From contig NZ_JAHIAB010000003.1 in the NCBI RefSeq assembly GCF_018760365.1, positions 62,001-126,000 on the forward strand: a DNA stretch of 64,000 nt. Direction: 5' to 3'. This stretch comes from Pseudooceanicola endophyticus (lineage in GTDB: Bacteria; Pseudomonadota; Alphaproteobacteria; Rhodobacterales; Rhodobacteraceae). Below, in pieces: positions 42,059-49,714 of the stretch. Positions within the stretch are counted from its first letter, which is position 1, and each line of letters opens with the position of its first letter. Below the pieces are notes generated by a model, which was not told the DNA's origin, did not search any database, and worked only from the letters and a program-made list of their open reading frames with translations. The translations under genes were made by a program, and so were the position numbers.

Positions 42059-43015
42059 TTATCCCTTGTAGAAGCCGCGCTGCATGTAGTCGCGGTAGGG
42101 GACCAGTGCGTCGGTCACCTTGTTGTCGACGAGGAACTGCGCGATGCTGTCAAAGCTCTTGAAGTCCGCGTCGGTGAAGTCACGCACCGTCAGGGTCATG
42201 TCCTTGGAGACGGTCAGCGTGGTGTCGACCGGGATGTGGGTCACGGCCTTGACGGCCTCGGCGGCGCGTTTGGGGTCGTTCTCCATCACCTCGGAGCCGC
42301 GGGCGACGGCGCGCAGCACGGCCTGAAGCTCATCGGGGGCGCTTTCCAGGATGGCCTGGCTGGCGTTGGCCCAGATGGTGTCGGTATAGCCCACATCGCG
42401 CGAGGTCAGGGCGATCTTGGCGCCCTGGGCGACGGCGGTGGCGGGCCAGGGTTCCCAGGCGAAGAAGGCGTCGATATCGCCGCGCATCAGCAGGGCGGGC
42501 AGTTCCGGCGGGCCCGAGGGGACCATCTTGAGGCTTTTCGCATCCAGGCCGAAATGCGCGATCGTCAGGCCCGTGCAGTAATCCGAGATGGAGCCGGGGA
42601 TGACGCCGAAGGTCTTGATGTCCTTGGGGCTTTCGATGCCGGGGCGCAGCACCAGCTTGACGTAGAGGCCCGAGTAGTAGACCACCGCCAGCGGGCGGAT
42701 CTCGGCGCGGTTCATGCGCACCATGGTGGTGGATTCCGATGCCGAGGCCAGATCCACCTGGCCCGCCACGAGGGCGTTCATCGCCTCGCCGCCGCCCGAG
42801 TAGGTCTGCAGGTTCACCTTGACGCCCTCATCCTTGAAGTAGCCCTCGTGCTGGGCGACGAAGAAGCCCGAGAACACCGGGTCCGAGCCGACGCCGATGC
42901 GGATCGTCGTGCCGGCCGCGCGGGAAAGCGAGGGGGCAGAGAGCACCAGGCCGGAGGCGGCGAGCCCGGCGGTGGAGGCCATGAAACCACGGCGAGAGAT
43001 GTTCGTTTTTGTCAT
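42059..43015 (-). CDS. NitT/TauT-type ABC transporter substrate-binding protein
   Basis: 318 residues with a Tat-type signal peptide (SRRGFMASTAGLAASG, cleaved near residue 33). The mature part is an NMT1/SsuA-like type II binding protein: IGVGSDPVFSGFFVAQHEGYFKDEGV, ALVAGQVDLASASESTTMVRM and AFFAWEPWPATAVAQG. Relatives bind aromatic acids, sulfonates or thiamine precursors. AGGA precedes the ATG at 43015. It heads the transport module of the operon and gives the operon its own high-affinity uptake. Confidence 0.92.
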   Translation of the reverse strand: MTKTNISRRGFMASTAGLAASGLVLSAPSLSRAAGTTIRIGVGSDPVFSGFFVAQHEGYFKDEGVKVNLQTYSGGGEAMNALVAGQVDLASASESTTMVRMNRAEIRPLAVVYYSGLYVKLVLRPGIESPKDIKTFGVIPGSISDYCTGLTIAHFGLDAKSLKMVPSGPPELPALLMRGDIDAFFAWEPWPATAVAQGAKIALTSRDVGYTDTIWANASQAILESAPDELQAVLRAVARGSEVMENDPKRAAEAVKAVTHIPVDTTLTVSKDMTLTVRDFTDADFKSFDSIAQFLVDNKVTDALVPYRDYMQRGFYKG

Positions 43016-43055
43016 GTCGCGTCCTGTTGGAAGTGGTTGTCTTGTTGAGATTTTG

Positions 43056-43084
43056 GCGTCGGGCCCGGGGCGGGGGCCCGACGC
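43056..43084 (-). terminator. 11-bp hairpin between V4R and binding-protein genes
   Basis: Perfect 11-bp stem, 43056-43066 with 43074-43084, 7-base loop. The flanking run is T on the plus strand and so A in the operon mRNA, which argues against rho-independent termination in the sense direction. More likely a processing or stability element. Confidence 0.55.
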
Positions 43085-43091
43085 GGCGGTG

Positions 43092-43601
43092 TCACCGGGA
43101 CAGGGTGAAATGGCAGATGCCGGTCCCGGTCATGGCGTGGCAGCTGGTCTCCTCGACCCGGACGGCTTCGGCATTCAGCAGAAGCGGGCCGATGGCGGTC
43201 AGGATGCCACGGATGGCGCCGCAGACGGGCTGGTCGGACCGGCCGATGCCCATCGCGAAGGGGCTGTTGCGCACCTGGACGTCGATGCGGTCGGCAGACA
43301 CCGCCCCGAACGTCCAGATGCCCCACCCGAGTTCGCCCGAGGTGTCGGCAATGGTCTTCATCATCGCGTCGGGATCGACGGCGCCGCTGTCGCGGTAGGC
43401 CTTGACGGATTTGCCGCCGAATTCCGCGACCGAGGCACAGAGCGCCTCGACCGCCTCCTGCCGCGCGGCAGGCGAAAGCCGCGCGAACATCCCCATCAGC
43501 GCATCGGGGCGCATCATCAGGTAGCGGATCGCTCCGTCGCGCATCTCTCCGGCATCCGGGGTGATGGCGAGGCGCTGGTGGAAGGTTTGCGACAGATCCA
43601 T
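43092..43601 (-). CDS. stand-alone V4R-domain protein
   Basis: 169 residues. The C-terminal half carries the V4R (4-vinyl reductase) pattern: VRNSPFAMGIGRSDQPVCGAIRGILTAIGPLLL and VRVEETSCHAMTGTGICHFTL, with cysteines in the usual places. V4R domains bind small hydrophobic or aromatic ligands, for example in XylR/DmpR sensors and in BchJ. Here the domain has no attached regulator or DNA-binding part. It lies 13 bases after the monooxygenase gene, with GGAGG 8 bases before the ATG at 43601. A role as ligand carrier, enzyme partner or sensor is possible; none is established. Confidence 0.75.
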   Translation of the reverse strand: MDLSQTFHQRLAITPDAGEMRDGAIRYLMMRPDALMGMFARLSPAARQEAVEALCASVAEFGGKSVKAYRDSGAVDPDAMMKTIADTSGELGWGIWTFGAVSADRIDVQVRNSPFAMGIGRSDQPVCGAIRGILTAIGPLLLNAEAVRVEETSCHAMTGTGICHFTLSR

Positions 43602-43614
43602 CGGCGCGGCCTCC

Positions 43615-44823
43615 TTACGGGTAGCCCGCCGGGGCCGGCAGACCCGAAAGCACGGCGCCGGCGTTTTCCATCGTGACGTCGTTCAGCGCCGCGTGCTGGG
43701 TGACGACCAGGCAGTCGCGCAGGATGCGCTGCATCTGGTGGCCTTCCTGGATTGCCGCCATGCCGCTGATGCGGAAGCAGTGCTGGATCGTGTCGGTGGC
43801 CGCGCGCGCGGCGTGGCTGGCCGAGAGCCGCAGCAGGTTGTTGGTTTCAGGCGAAACCTCGGCATTGTGCGCCAGCTCGTCCCAGGCCTTCTCGGCCATC
43901 TCGTAGTAATAGGCGCGGGCGGCGCGCATACGGGCCTCGCCCTCGGCCAGGCCGGTGCGGAAATAGGCGCGGTCGGCCAGGCGGGGGGCGCCGGGCATCA
44001 GCTTGGCGCCACCGGACATCTGCGTCGCCAGGTCCAGCGCGGCGCGCGCCAGGCCAAGGTTGCAGGCGGCGTGCACCTGGGCCTGGAAGGCCAGCGGCGG
44101 GTAGCGGTAGAGCGCCTCGTCGTAGATGCCCATGGCGCCGCGCTTGCAGGTCCACATGTCGGGATAGAAGCGGTCCTTGACCTGGGTGTCATGGCTGCCG
44201 GTGCCCTGCATCCCCATCACGTCCCAGGTCTCGATGATCTCGACCTCGGCGGCGGGGGCGACGGCCATCAGCACCTCGGGGGGCAGGCCCTCGGCGGCGC
44301 GCTGGACCGAGTCCGAGCCGACGATGCCGACACCGATCCAGTCCGCGCCCATGCAGCCGCTGGCGAATTTCCAGCGCCCCGAGACCTGCCAGCCGCCGTC
44401 AACGCGTTCGGCCTTCTGCAGCGGGTAGAGACCGCCGGCATAGACCTGATCCGGGCCGGTGGCATAGATCTCTGCCTGGGCCTCGTCGGGGAGGGCGGCG
44501 ATGTAGGTGTTGGCGGAACCGAAGGCCGCGACCCAGGCCGCCGAGCCGTCCACTTCGCCGATCTTCTCGACCATCTTCAGGAAGTGGTGCGGTGCCATGG
44601 CATCGCCGCCGAATTTCGTCGGCGTCGCCGAGCGGAAGATGCGGGCTTTCTTCATCATGGCGACGATGTCGCGCGGTACGTGGCGTTTCTGGTGGATCTC
44701 GTCCCGGCGGCTGCGGATCTCGTCCAGCAGGGCCAGGAATTCCGGCTGCTGCGTGAGTTTCGAGAAATCGACAGCCTCTTCCACGGGGCCGGGCGGCTGG
44801 GCAAGGGCATTGAGCTGATTCAT
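43615..44823 (-). CDS. acyl-CoA-dehydrogenase-like flavin monooxygenase (IacA-like)
   Basis: 402 residues of the acyl-CoA dehydrogenase fold, in the group (DszC, HpaB-like, IacA, IifC) that uses free reduced flavin as oxygenase cofactor. Visible parts are RRDEIHQKRHVPRDIVAMMKKARIFR, FLKMVEKIGEVDGSAAWVAAFGSANTYIAA, GGWQVSGRWKFASGCMGADWIGVG and the C-terminal helical bundle ending near HAALNDVTMENAG. With the flavin reductase in the operon it would hydroxylate an aromatic ring. It is the first gene, with GAGG upstream of the ATG at 44823. In the indole-3-acetate and indole pathways such an enzyme catalyses the first oxidation. Confidence 0.88.
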   Translation of the reverse strand: MNQLNALAQPPGPVEEAVDFSKLTQQPEFLALLDEIRSRRDEIHQKRHVPRDIVAMMKKARIFRSATPTKFGGDAMAPHHFLKMVEKIGEVDGSAAWVAAFGSANTYIAALPDEAQAEIYATGPDQVYAGGLYPLQKAERVDGGWQVSGRWKFASGCMGADWIGVGIVGSDSVQRAAEGLPPEVLMAVAPAAEVEIIETWDVMGMQGTGSHDTQVKDRFYPDMWTCKRGAMGIYDEALYRYPPLAFQAQVHAACNLGLARAALDLATQMSGGAKLMPGAPRLADRAYFRTGLAEGEARMRAARAYYYEMAEKAWDELAHNAEVSPETNNLLRLSASHAARAATDTIQHCFRISGMAAIQEGHQMQRILRDCLVVTQHAALNDVTMENAGAVLSGLPAPAGYP

Positions 44824-45177
44824 GGCGAACCTCGTGTTGGCGTTTGATCCAAGTCAAACCGAGGCAAAAAGAATAAATACAATAGATTGTCATAATTAAC
44901 TGTATGCACGGTTTTCATATATGGGGCCGGGCTGTGCAGCGTCCCGGATCATGGGGTGCTCCGGGGTCGATTTAAAATTATAATAAAAACAATTGCTTGA
45001 ATCCGGGCTGTCAGAGCGGCCACGGGCTGTGCCGAAGGCGGAACCTGACGCCACCGTCAATGCCGTCTCGCCACTGTGAGGTGGCGTGAGTGCAGGGGAT
45101 TGCTTTTGAATTGAGCAGGCTGCGCAAGAAATGTTCAGGGAAAAATCATGTTTCACCGGAATGCGGGGGCGGGAAAC
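44824..45177. promoter_or_regulatory. AT-rich promoter region of the catabolic operon, with inverted repeat ACAAT-AG-ATTGT
   Basis: Non-coding. At 44879-44890 a perfect 5-bp inverted repeat ACAAT-AG-ATTGT lies about 56 bases upstream of the first gene, inside a strikingly AT-rich tract (44866-44925) that should hold the operon promoter. It could be the site of an activator or MarR-like repressor, but no regulator gene is next to it. A second AT-rich patch lies at 44970-44998. Confidence 0.5.
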
Positions 45178-45181
45178 GCAA

Positions 45182-45205
45182 AACGCCGCGCTTGCGCGCG
45201 GCGTT
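45182..45205 (-). terminator. rho-independent terminator of the arginase/CUT2 operon
   Basis: Perfect 10-bp stem (45182-45191 with 45196-45205, 4-base loop) followed on the minus strand by TTTGCGTTTCC. It lies 24 bases past the stop codon of the binding-protein gene. Confidence 0.8.
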
Positions 45206-45229
45206 CGGGGGCCGACTCGCGATGCGAAA

Positions 45230-46213
45230 TCAGTCCTTGGGCCAGGGCTTGCAGACCTGATCGACATTGGCCGCGGTCACCATCGGGTGCGGCACGTAGT
45301 GCGACTTGGCCATCTCCTTGCCGTTGAAGTAGTCGGTCAGGCTCTGGACGGCATAGGTCGCCTCGTCGACGGGGGATTGCAGGACGGTGCCGTACTGCTT
45401 GCCGGACTTGATGTTCTGGATGCCGACGGGTTCGCAACCGCCGCCGATCATCGCCATCTTCGTCGGGTCCATCCCGGCGCGCTCGGCGGCGATCAGCACG
45501 CCCTGCATCATGATGTCCTCGGCGGCATAGACGCCCTTGATCTGGTCGCCGTACTTGGTGAACAGGCCGGCCGCCGCCTGGGTGGAGGTGCCGGTGTCCC
45601 AGTTGCCCGGCTGGGAGCCCAGGATCGTCAGGTCGGGCGCCAGCTTGGCCAGGGTCTCGGTGAAGCCCTTGGTCATGGAGATCGTCTGGGCCTGCCCGAT
45701 GATGCCGGTGATCAGGATCACGCCGCCCTTCTTCTCCATGCCCTTGTCGTCGAAGGCCTTGACCATCAGCTGGGCGGCCTTGGCGCCCTGTTCCTCGTAG
45801 TTGCCGCCGGAATACTGGACCCAGAGGTCGTCCATCTTCTGATCCGGCTGCACGTCGGTCAGCAGCAGCGGGATGCCGGCGCGCTTGACCTTGCGCATGG
45901 AGGGGAAGAGCGCGGTGCCGTCGATGGTCCACAGCAGGATCGCGTCGGGCTTCTTGGCGATGGCCTGGTCGATCTGGGTGGCCTGCTGGGCGGCGTCGAA
46001 CTTGTTGGTGACGACCTCCAGGTCGATCCCGGCTGCGGCGGCCAGCTTGCGGATCTGGCCGTTGTAGACGGCGCAGTATTCGCAGATGTCGTCGGCGCCG
46101 AGGAAGATCACCTTCTTGCCCTCCTGCGCGCCCTCTGCCGAAGCGGCGCCGGCCAGGGCCAGCAGGCTGCCGGTCAGCAGCGTGCCAAGGGCGGTGCGAA
46201 GCGTCTGTTTCAT
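45230..46213 (-). CDS. CUT2-type ABC transporter substrate-binding protein
   Basis: 327 residues with a signal peptide (LLTGSLLALAGAASA, cleaved near 26). The mature protein is a type I periplasmic binding protein of the ribose class: QIDQAIAKKPDAILLWTIDGTALFPSMRKVKRAGIPLLLTD and GVYAAEDIMMQGVLIAAERAG. Near the start of the mature chain lies ADDICEYCAVYNGQIRKLA, a CxxC pair that is uncommon in sugar-binding relatives. It is the last gene of the operon, 37 bases after the permease gene. The ligand is unknown and need not be a sugar, given the arginase-like gene in the operon. Confidence 0.85.
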   Translation of the reverse strand: MKQTLRTALGTLLTGSLLALAGAASAEGAQEGKKVIFLGADDICEYCAVYNGQIRKLAAAAGIDLEVVTNKFDAAQQATQIDQAIAKKPDAILLWTIDGTALFPSMRKVKRAGIPLLLTDVQPDQKMDDLWVQYSGGNYEEQGAKAAQLMVKAFDDKGMEKKGGVILITGIIGQAQTISMTKGFTETLAKLAPDLTILGSQPGNWDTGTSTQAAAGLFTKYGDQIKGVYAAEDIMMQGVLIAAERAGMDPTKMAMIGGGCEPVGIQNIKSGKQYGTVLQSPVDEATYAVQSLTDYFNGKEMAKSHYVPHPMVTAANVDQVCKPWPKD

Positions 46214-46250
46214 GGAATTCCCTTTCCTGTTGGTCTCTTGATTTTGGAAG

Positions 46251-47207
46251 TCAGTGGGCGGCGCGGCTGCGGCGCAGCCACTGGCCCGGGGCGCCGTCGA
46301 CCAGCACCGCAACCAGCAGCACCGCGCCGTTCAGCAGCATCACCACCGGAGAGCTGGCGCCGATCAGCCCCAGCCCGTTGTTGAGCACGCAGAGCACCAG
46401 CACGCCGATCGCCACGCCGAAGGGGCGCCCGACGCCCCCCGAAAGCGCGATGCCCCCGAGGATCGCCGCCGAAGCCGCCTGCAGCAGCAGGTTCGCCCCG
46501 AAGGTCGAGGAGGCACGCCCCAGCGTGATCGCCAGCAGGGCGCCGGCGAGGGCGGCGAACAGGCCGCTGGCGATGAAGGCCGATAGCACCGCCGAGGCGA
46601 CATTGGCCCCCGACATGGTGGCGGCCTTGCGGTGGCTGCCGGCGGCGATGATGTCGCGGCCCAGCCGGGTGATGGCCAGCGCCACGCCGACGGCTGCGAA
46701 CAGCGCGATGGTGATCACCGAGCGCGGCGAAAGGACCGAAAGCCAGCTGGCGTTGAAGGCATCGGTCAGGTCGTAGTTGGAGAAGCTGACGCCCTGGCCG
46801 CCCTCCAGCCAGACGGCGAAGCCCGACAGCAGGATCATCACGCCCAGCGTGGTCACGAGAGAGGACACCTGAAGCCGCAGCGTCAGCAGCCCGTTCAGGG
46901 CGCCGACCCCGGCGCCGAAGGCGAGCGCGGCGGCCAGGCCCACGAAGGCATTGCTTTCGCCCAGCTTCAGCATGATCAGCCCGGAAACCGCGACCATGGC
47001 GCCGCCGGAAAGGTCGAATTCCCCCACCAGCATGGTCAGCGCCAGGCCCAGGGCGACCAGCCCCAGCAGGCTGAAGCTTTCACCCAGCGAATAAAGGTTG
47101 CCCGGCGCCAGGAAGTAGCTGTTGGCGAGGGTAAAGATCAGCCCCATGGCGATCAGCAGCAGCCAGCGCAGCAGCATCAGGGGATTGTCGGCAAACTGTC
47201 GGAACAT
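46251..47207 (-). CDS. CUT2-type ABC transporter permease
   Basis: 318 residues, RbsC-type permease with about eight or nine helices. The conserved loop appears as MLVGEFDLSGGAMVAVSGL and the coupling region as AAGSHRKAATMSGANV. It pairs with the second permease at 47223-48203 to make a heterodimeric channel. AAGGA lies 8 bases upstream of the ATG at 47207. Confidence 0.88.
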   Translation of the reverse strand: MFRQFADNPLMLLRWLLLIAMGLIFTLANSYFLAPGNLYSLGESFSLLGLVALGLALTMLVGEFDLSGGAMVAVSGLIMLKLGESNAFVGLAAALAFGAGVGALNGLLTLRLQVSSLVTTLGVMILLSGFAVWLEGGQGVSFSNYDLTDAFNASWLSVLSPRSVITIALFAAVGVALAITRLGRDIIAAGSHRKAATMSGANVASAVLSAFIASGLFAALAGALLAITLGRASSTFGANLLLQAASAAILGGIALSGGVGRPFGVAIGVLVLCVLNNGLGLIGASSPVVMLLNGAVLLVAVLVDGAPGQWLRRSRAAH

Positions 47208-47222
47208 GGCGGGGGTCCTTTC

Positions 47223-48203
47223 TCAGCGCTTCTTGCGCGACAGCAGCGCGCCGGCGGTGACCGCCACGAGAACCGCCAGCCCCTTGATCATGAGCTGCAC
47301 CTCGTAGGCGAAGTTGTTGACGAGCAGGATGTTGGTCAGCACGGCCAGGAACAGCGTGCCGGCGGCGACGTCGATGATGCGCCCCCGTCCGCCCGAGATG
47401 GCGACCCCACCCACCAGCATTGCGGCGATGGCGCTGAAATCCAGATCGGCGCCGACGCGCATGTTGCCGGTGCCCGACTGCGCGGCGATCAGCGCGCCGG
47501 CCATGGCGGCACCGGCACCGGCCAGCACGTAGGACAGCACGACGACGCGGCGGGTGCGCAGGCCGGCCAGCTCGGCGGCGGCGGGGTTGGTGCCGCGCAG
47601 GCGCAGCTCCCAGCCGGTGCGCGACCGTTGCAGAAGCAGTTCTGCCACCACGACGACCACGAGGAAGATCACCGCCTGCCAGGGAATGCCCGGCAGGATC
47701 GCGCCATTGCCAAGCCAGCTAGGTCCGCCGGTGGCCAGCACGGTGCGGCCGCCGGAAAACGCCGTCGCCAGACCGGCGATCAGGGAAGAGGCGGCGATGG
47801 TGGTGATGATCGCGTTGCAGCGCAGCAGGCCGACCACGATGCCCTGGATCAGCCCGAAGACCACGCCCAGGGCCAGGCTGCCCAGTAGCGCCCCGATCAC
47901 GCCCAGACCCGAAAGCTGGATGTAGATGATCGAGGCGAAGGCGGCGGTGCTGCCCAGCGACAGTGCGAAGAGGTTGCCGCTGATGGTGACCGAGGCCAGC
48001 CCCACGGCGGCGATCCCCACCGTCGAGGCGGCATAGAGGATCGAGGCGATGTTGGAGGCGGTGGCGTAATTGTCCACCGTCAGGCAGGCCAGCAGGAACA
48101 TCGCGACCGTGGCGATCTGGATCACCGTGGCCTGCACCCGGGCCGGTGCGAACAGGCCCGAGAGCGGACCGGGCAGGGGGGCGGAACGGGATTGCGTGCT
48201 CAT
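47223..48203 (-). CDS. CUT2-type ABC transporter permease
   Basis: 326 residues, second RbsC-type permease: VGLASVTISGNLFALSLGSTAAFAS in place of the usual GIDLSVG motif, and LRGTNPAAAELAGLRTRRVVVL as coupling region. The ATG at 48203 overlaps the stop of the ATPase gene. The altered signature (SGNLFALSLG) separates it from ordinary ribose permeases. Confidence 0.88.
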   Translation of the reverse strand: MSTQSRSAPLPGPLSGLFAPARVQATVIQIATVAMFLLACLTVDNYATASNIASILYAASTVGIAAVGLASVTISGNLFALSLGSTAAFASIIYIQLSGLGVIGALLGSLALGVVFGLIQGIVVGLLRCNAIITTIAASSLIAGLATAFSGGRTVLATGGPSWLGNGAILPGIPWQAVIFLVVVVVAELLLQRSRTGWELRLRGTNPAAAELAGLRTRRVVVLSYVLAGAGAAMAGALIAAQSGTGNMRVGADLDFSAIAAMLVGGVAISGGRGRIIDVAAGTLFLAVLTNILLVNNFAYEVQLMIKGLAVLVAVTAGALLSRKKR

Positions 48204-49714
48204 GCCGCCACCTCGTCCGGTCCGTGCAGGATGTCGTGCAGGATGCTGTCGGCATCGACCTCGGCGCGGGCCGCGTCGCGCACCATGGCGCCCCGGTAGA
48301 AGGTGATCACCCGGTCGGAGGCTTCCAGAACCTCCTCCAGGTCGGTCGAATAGAAGAGCAGGGTCATCGCGTCACGCTCTGCTAGGGCCCGGAGGCGGGC
48401 GTAGATTTCGCTGCGCGCGCCGATGTCGACGCCGCGCGTGGGTTCGTTGAGCAGCAGAAGCCGCGGCCCAAGCGCCACCGCCTTGCCCAGCGACACCTTC
48501 TGCTGGTTGCCCCCCGACAGGGTCGAGACCTCGTGCGGCAGGCGGGCGGGGTCGATGGCAAAGCTTTGCGCCAGCTCGGTCGCAAGCGCGGTCACGGCAG
48601 AGGGCAGCACCCGTCCGGCCCGCGACACCCGGCCCAGCACCTGGCTGACCAGGTTGGTGCCGATCGGCGCATCCAGGAAGACGCCGCGCGCGGCGCGATC
48701 CTCCGAGACATAGGCGATCCCGGCGGCATAGGCCTCGGGTATGCTGCGGGGGGTGGCCTCGGTGCCGTCCAGCGACAGGGTGCCACGGGTGCCGGGCTTC
48801 AGCCCCGCAAGGCTTTCCAGCAGCATGTCCGCGCCCGAACCCAGCTGACCGACCAGCGCCACGATCTCTCCGGGCTGGACGCTCAGGTCGGGGGCGGCGA
48901 AGCGGCCGGGCAGCGACCAGTCCTTCAGAGCCAGCCGGGGCGCGACGCCCACGCGGGCGTGACTGGGGGCGATCTCTCCGGTCTTGACCTCGTGGCCGAT
49001 CATCGCGCGCACCAGCGCGTCGCTGGTCAGATCGGCGGTGTCGGCGGTCAGGATGTGGCGGCCGCTGCGCAGCACCGTCACCCGGTCGGTCAGGGCGAAG
49101 ATCTCGTTCAGGCGGTGCGAGATGATGACGATGGTGGTCGCATTCTCGCTTTTGAGGCGGCGCAGCACCGCGAAGACCTTCTCGATCTCTCCGTCCGAGA
49201 GGGTGGCGGTGGGTTCGTCCAGCAGCAGCACCCGGGCGCCCCGGGCGATGCCGCGGGCGATCTCGACCAGCTGGCGTTCGGCCAGGGTCAGCTTTTCGGC
49301 CAGCAGGTCCAGGGGCACATGCTGCAGCCCCACCGCGTCCAGGGTCTGGCGCACATGGGCGCGGAACGGGCCGCGCCGGTAGAGGGCGCGCACGTCGCGC
49401 GCGCCCATCATCACATTGTCGATCACCGAGAGATGCGGAATGATCGACAGCTCCTGGTGCACGATGGACAGCAGCGCCGGATCGACGGGCCTGCCCAGCG
49501 GCACGATCTGCCCGGCGATGCCCAGCTCTCCGTCATCGGGGGTGACGAAGCCGCCGAGGATCTTGACCAGCGTGCTCTTGCCGGCGCCGTTCTCTCCGCA
49601 CAGACCGTGGATCTCTCCTTCGGCCAGGTCGATGTCCATGCCGCGCAGGGCCTGCACGCCGCCATAGCTCTTCTTCAGGCCGCGTGCGCTGAGGAGGGGC
49701 GCGCGTGTGGTCAT
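48200..49714 (-). CDS. CUT2-type ABC transporter ATP-binding protein (two ABC domains)
   Basis: 504 residues. Domain 1 has Walker A GENGAGKST, LTLAERQLVEIARGIARGARVLLLDEPTATLSD and the switch ISHRLNEIF. Domain 2 has the degenerate P-loop GQLGSGADM, signature LSGGNQQKVSLGKAV and LLLNEPTRGVDIGA. It energises the two permeases downstream. Its ATG at 49714 overlaps the stop of the arginase-family gene, tying hydrolase and transporter into one translational chain. Confidence 0.9.
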   Translation of the reverse strand: MTTRAPLLSARGLKKSYGGVQALRGMDIDLAEGEIHGLCGENGAGKSTLVKILGGFVTPDDGELGIAGQIVPLGRPVDPALLSIVHQELSIIPHLSVIDNVMMGARDVRALYRRGPFRAHVRQTLDAVGLQHVPLDLLAEKLTLAERQLVEIARGIARGARVLLLDEPTATLSDGEIEKVFAVLRRLKSENATTIVIISHRLNEIFALTDRVTVLRSGRHILTADTADLTSDALVRAMIGHEVKTGEIAPSHARVGVAPRLALKDWSLPGRFAAPDLSVQPGEIVALVGQLGSGADMLLESLAGLKPGTRGTLSLDGTEATPRSIPEAYAAGIAYVSEDRAARGVFLDAPIGTNLVSQVLGRVSRAGRVLPSAVTALATELAQSFAIDPARLPHEVSTLSGGNQQKVSLGKAVALGPRLLLLNEPTRGVDIGARSEIYARLRALAERDAMTLLFYSTDLEEVLEASDRVITFYRGAMVRDAARAEVDADSILHDILHGPDEVAA

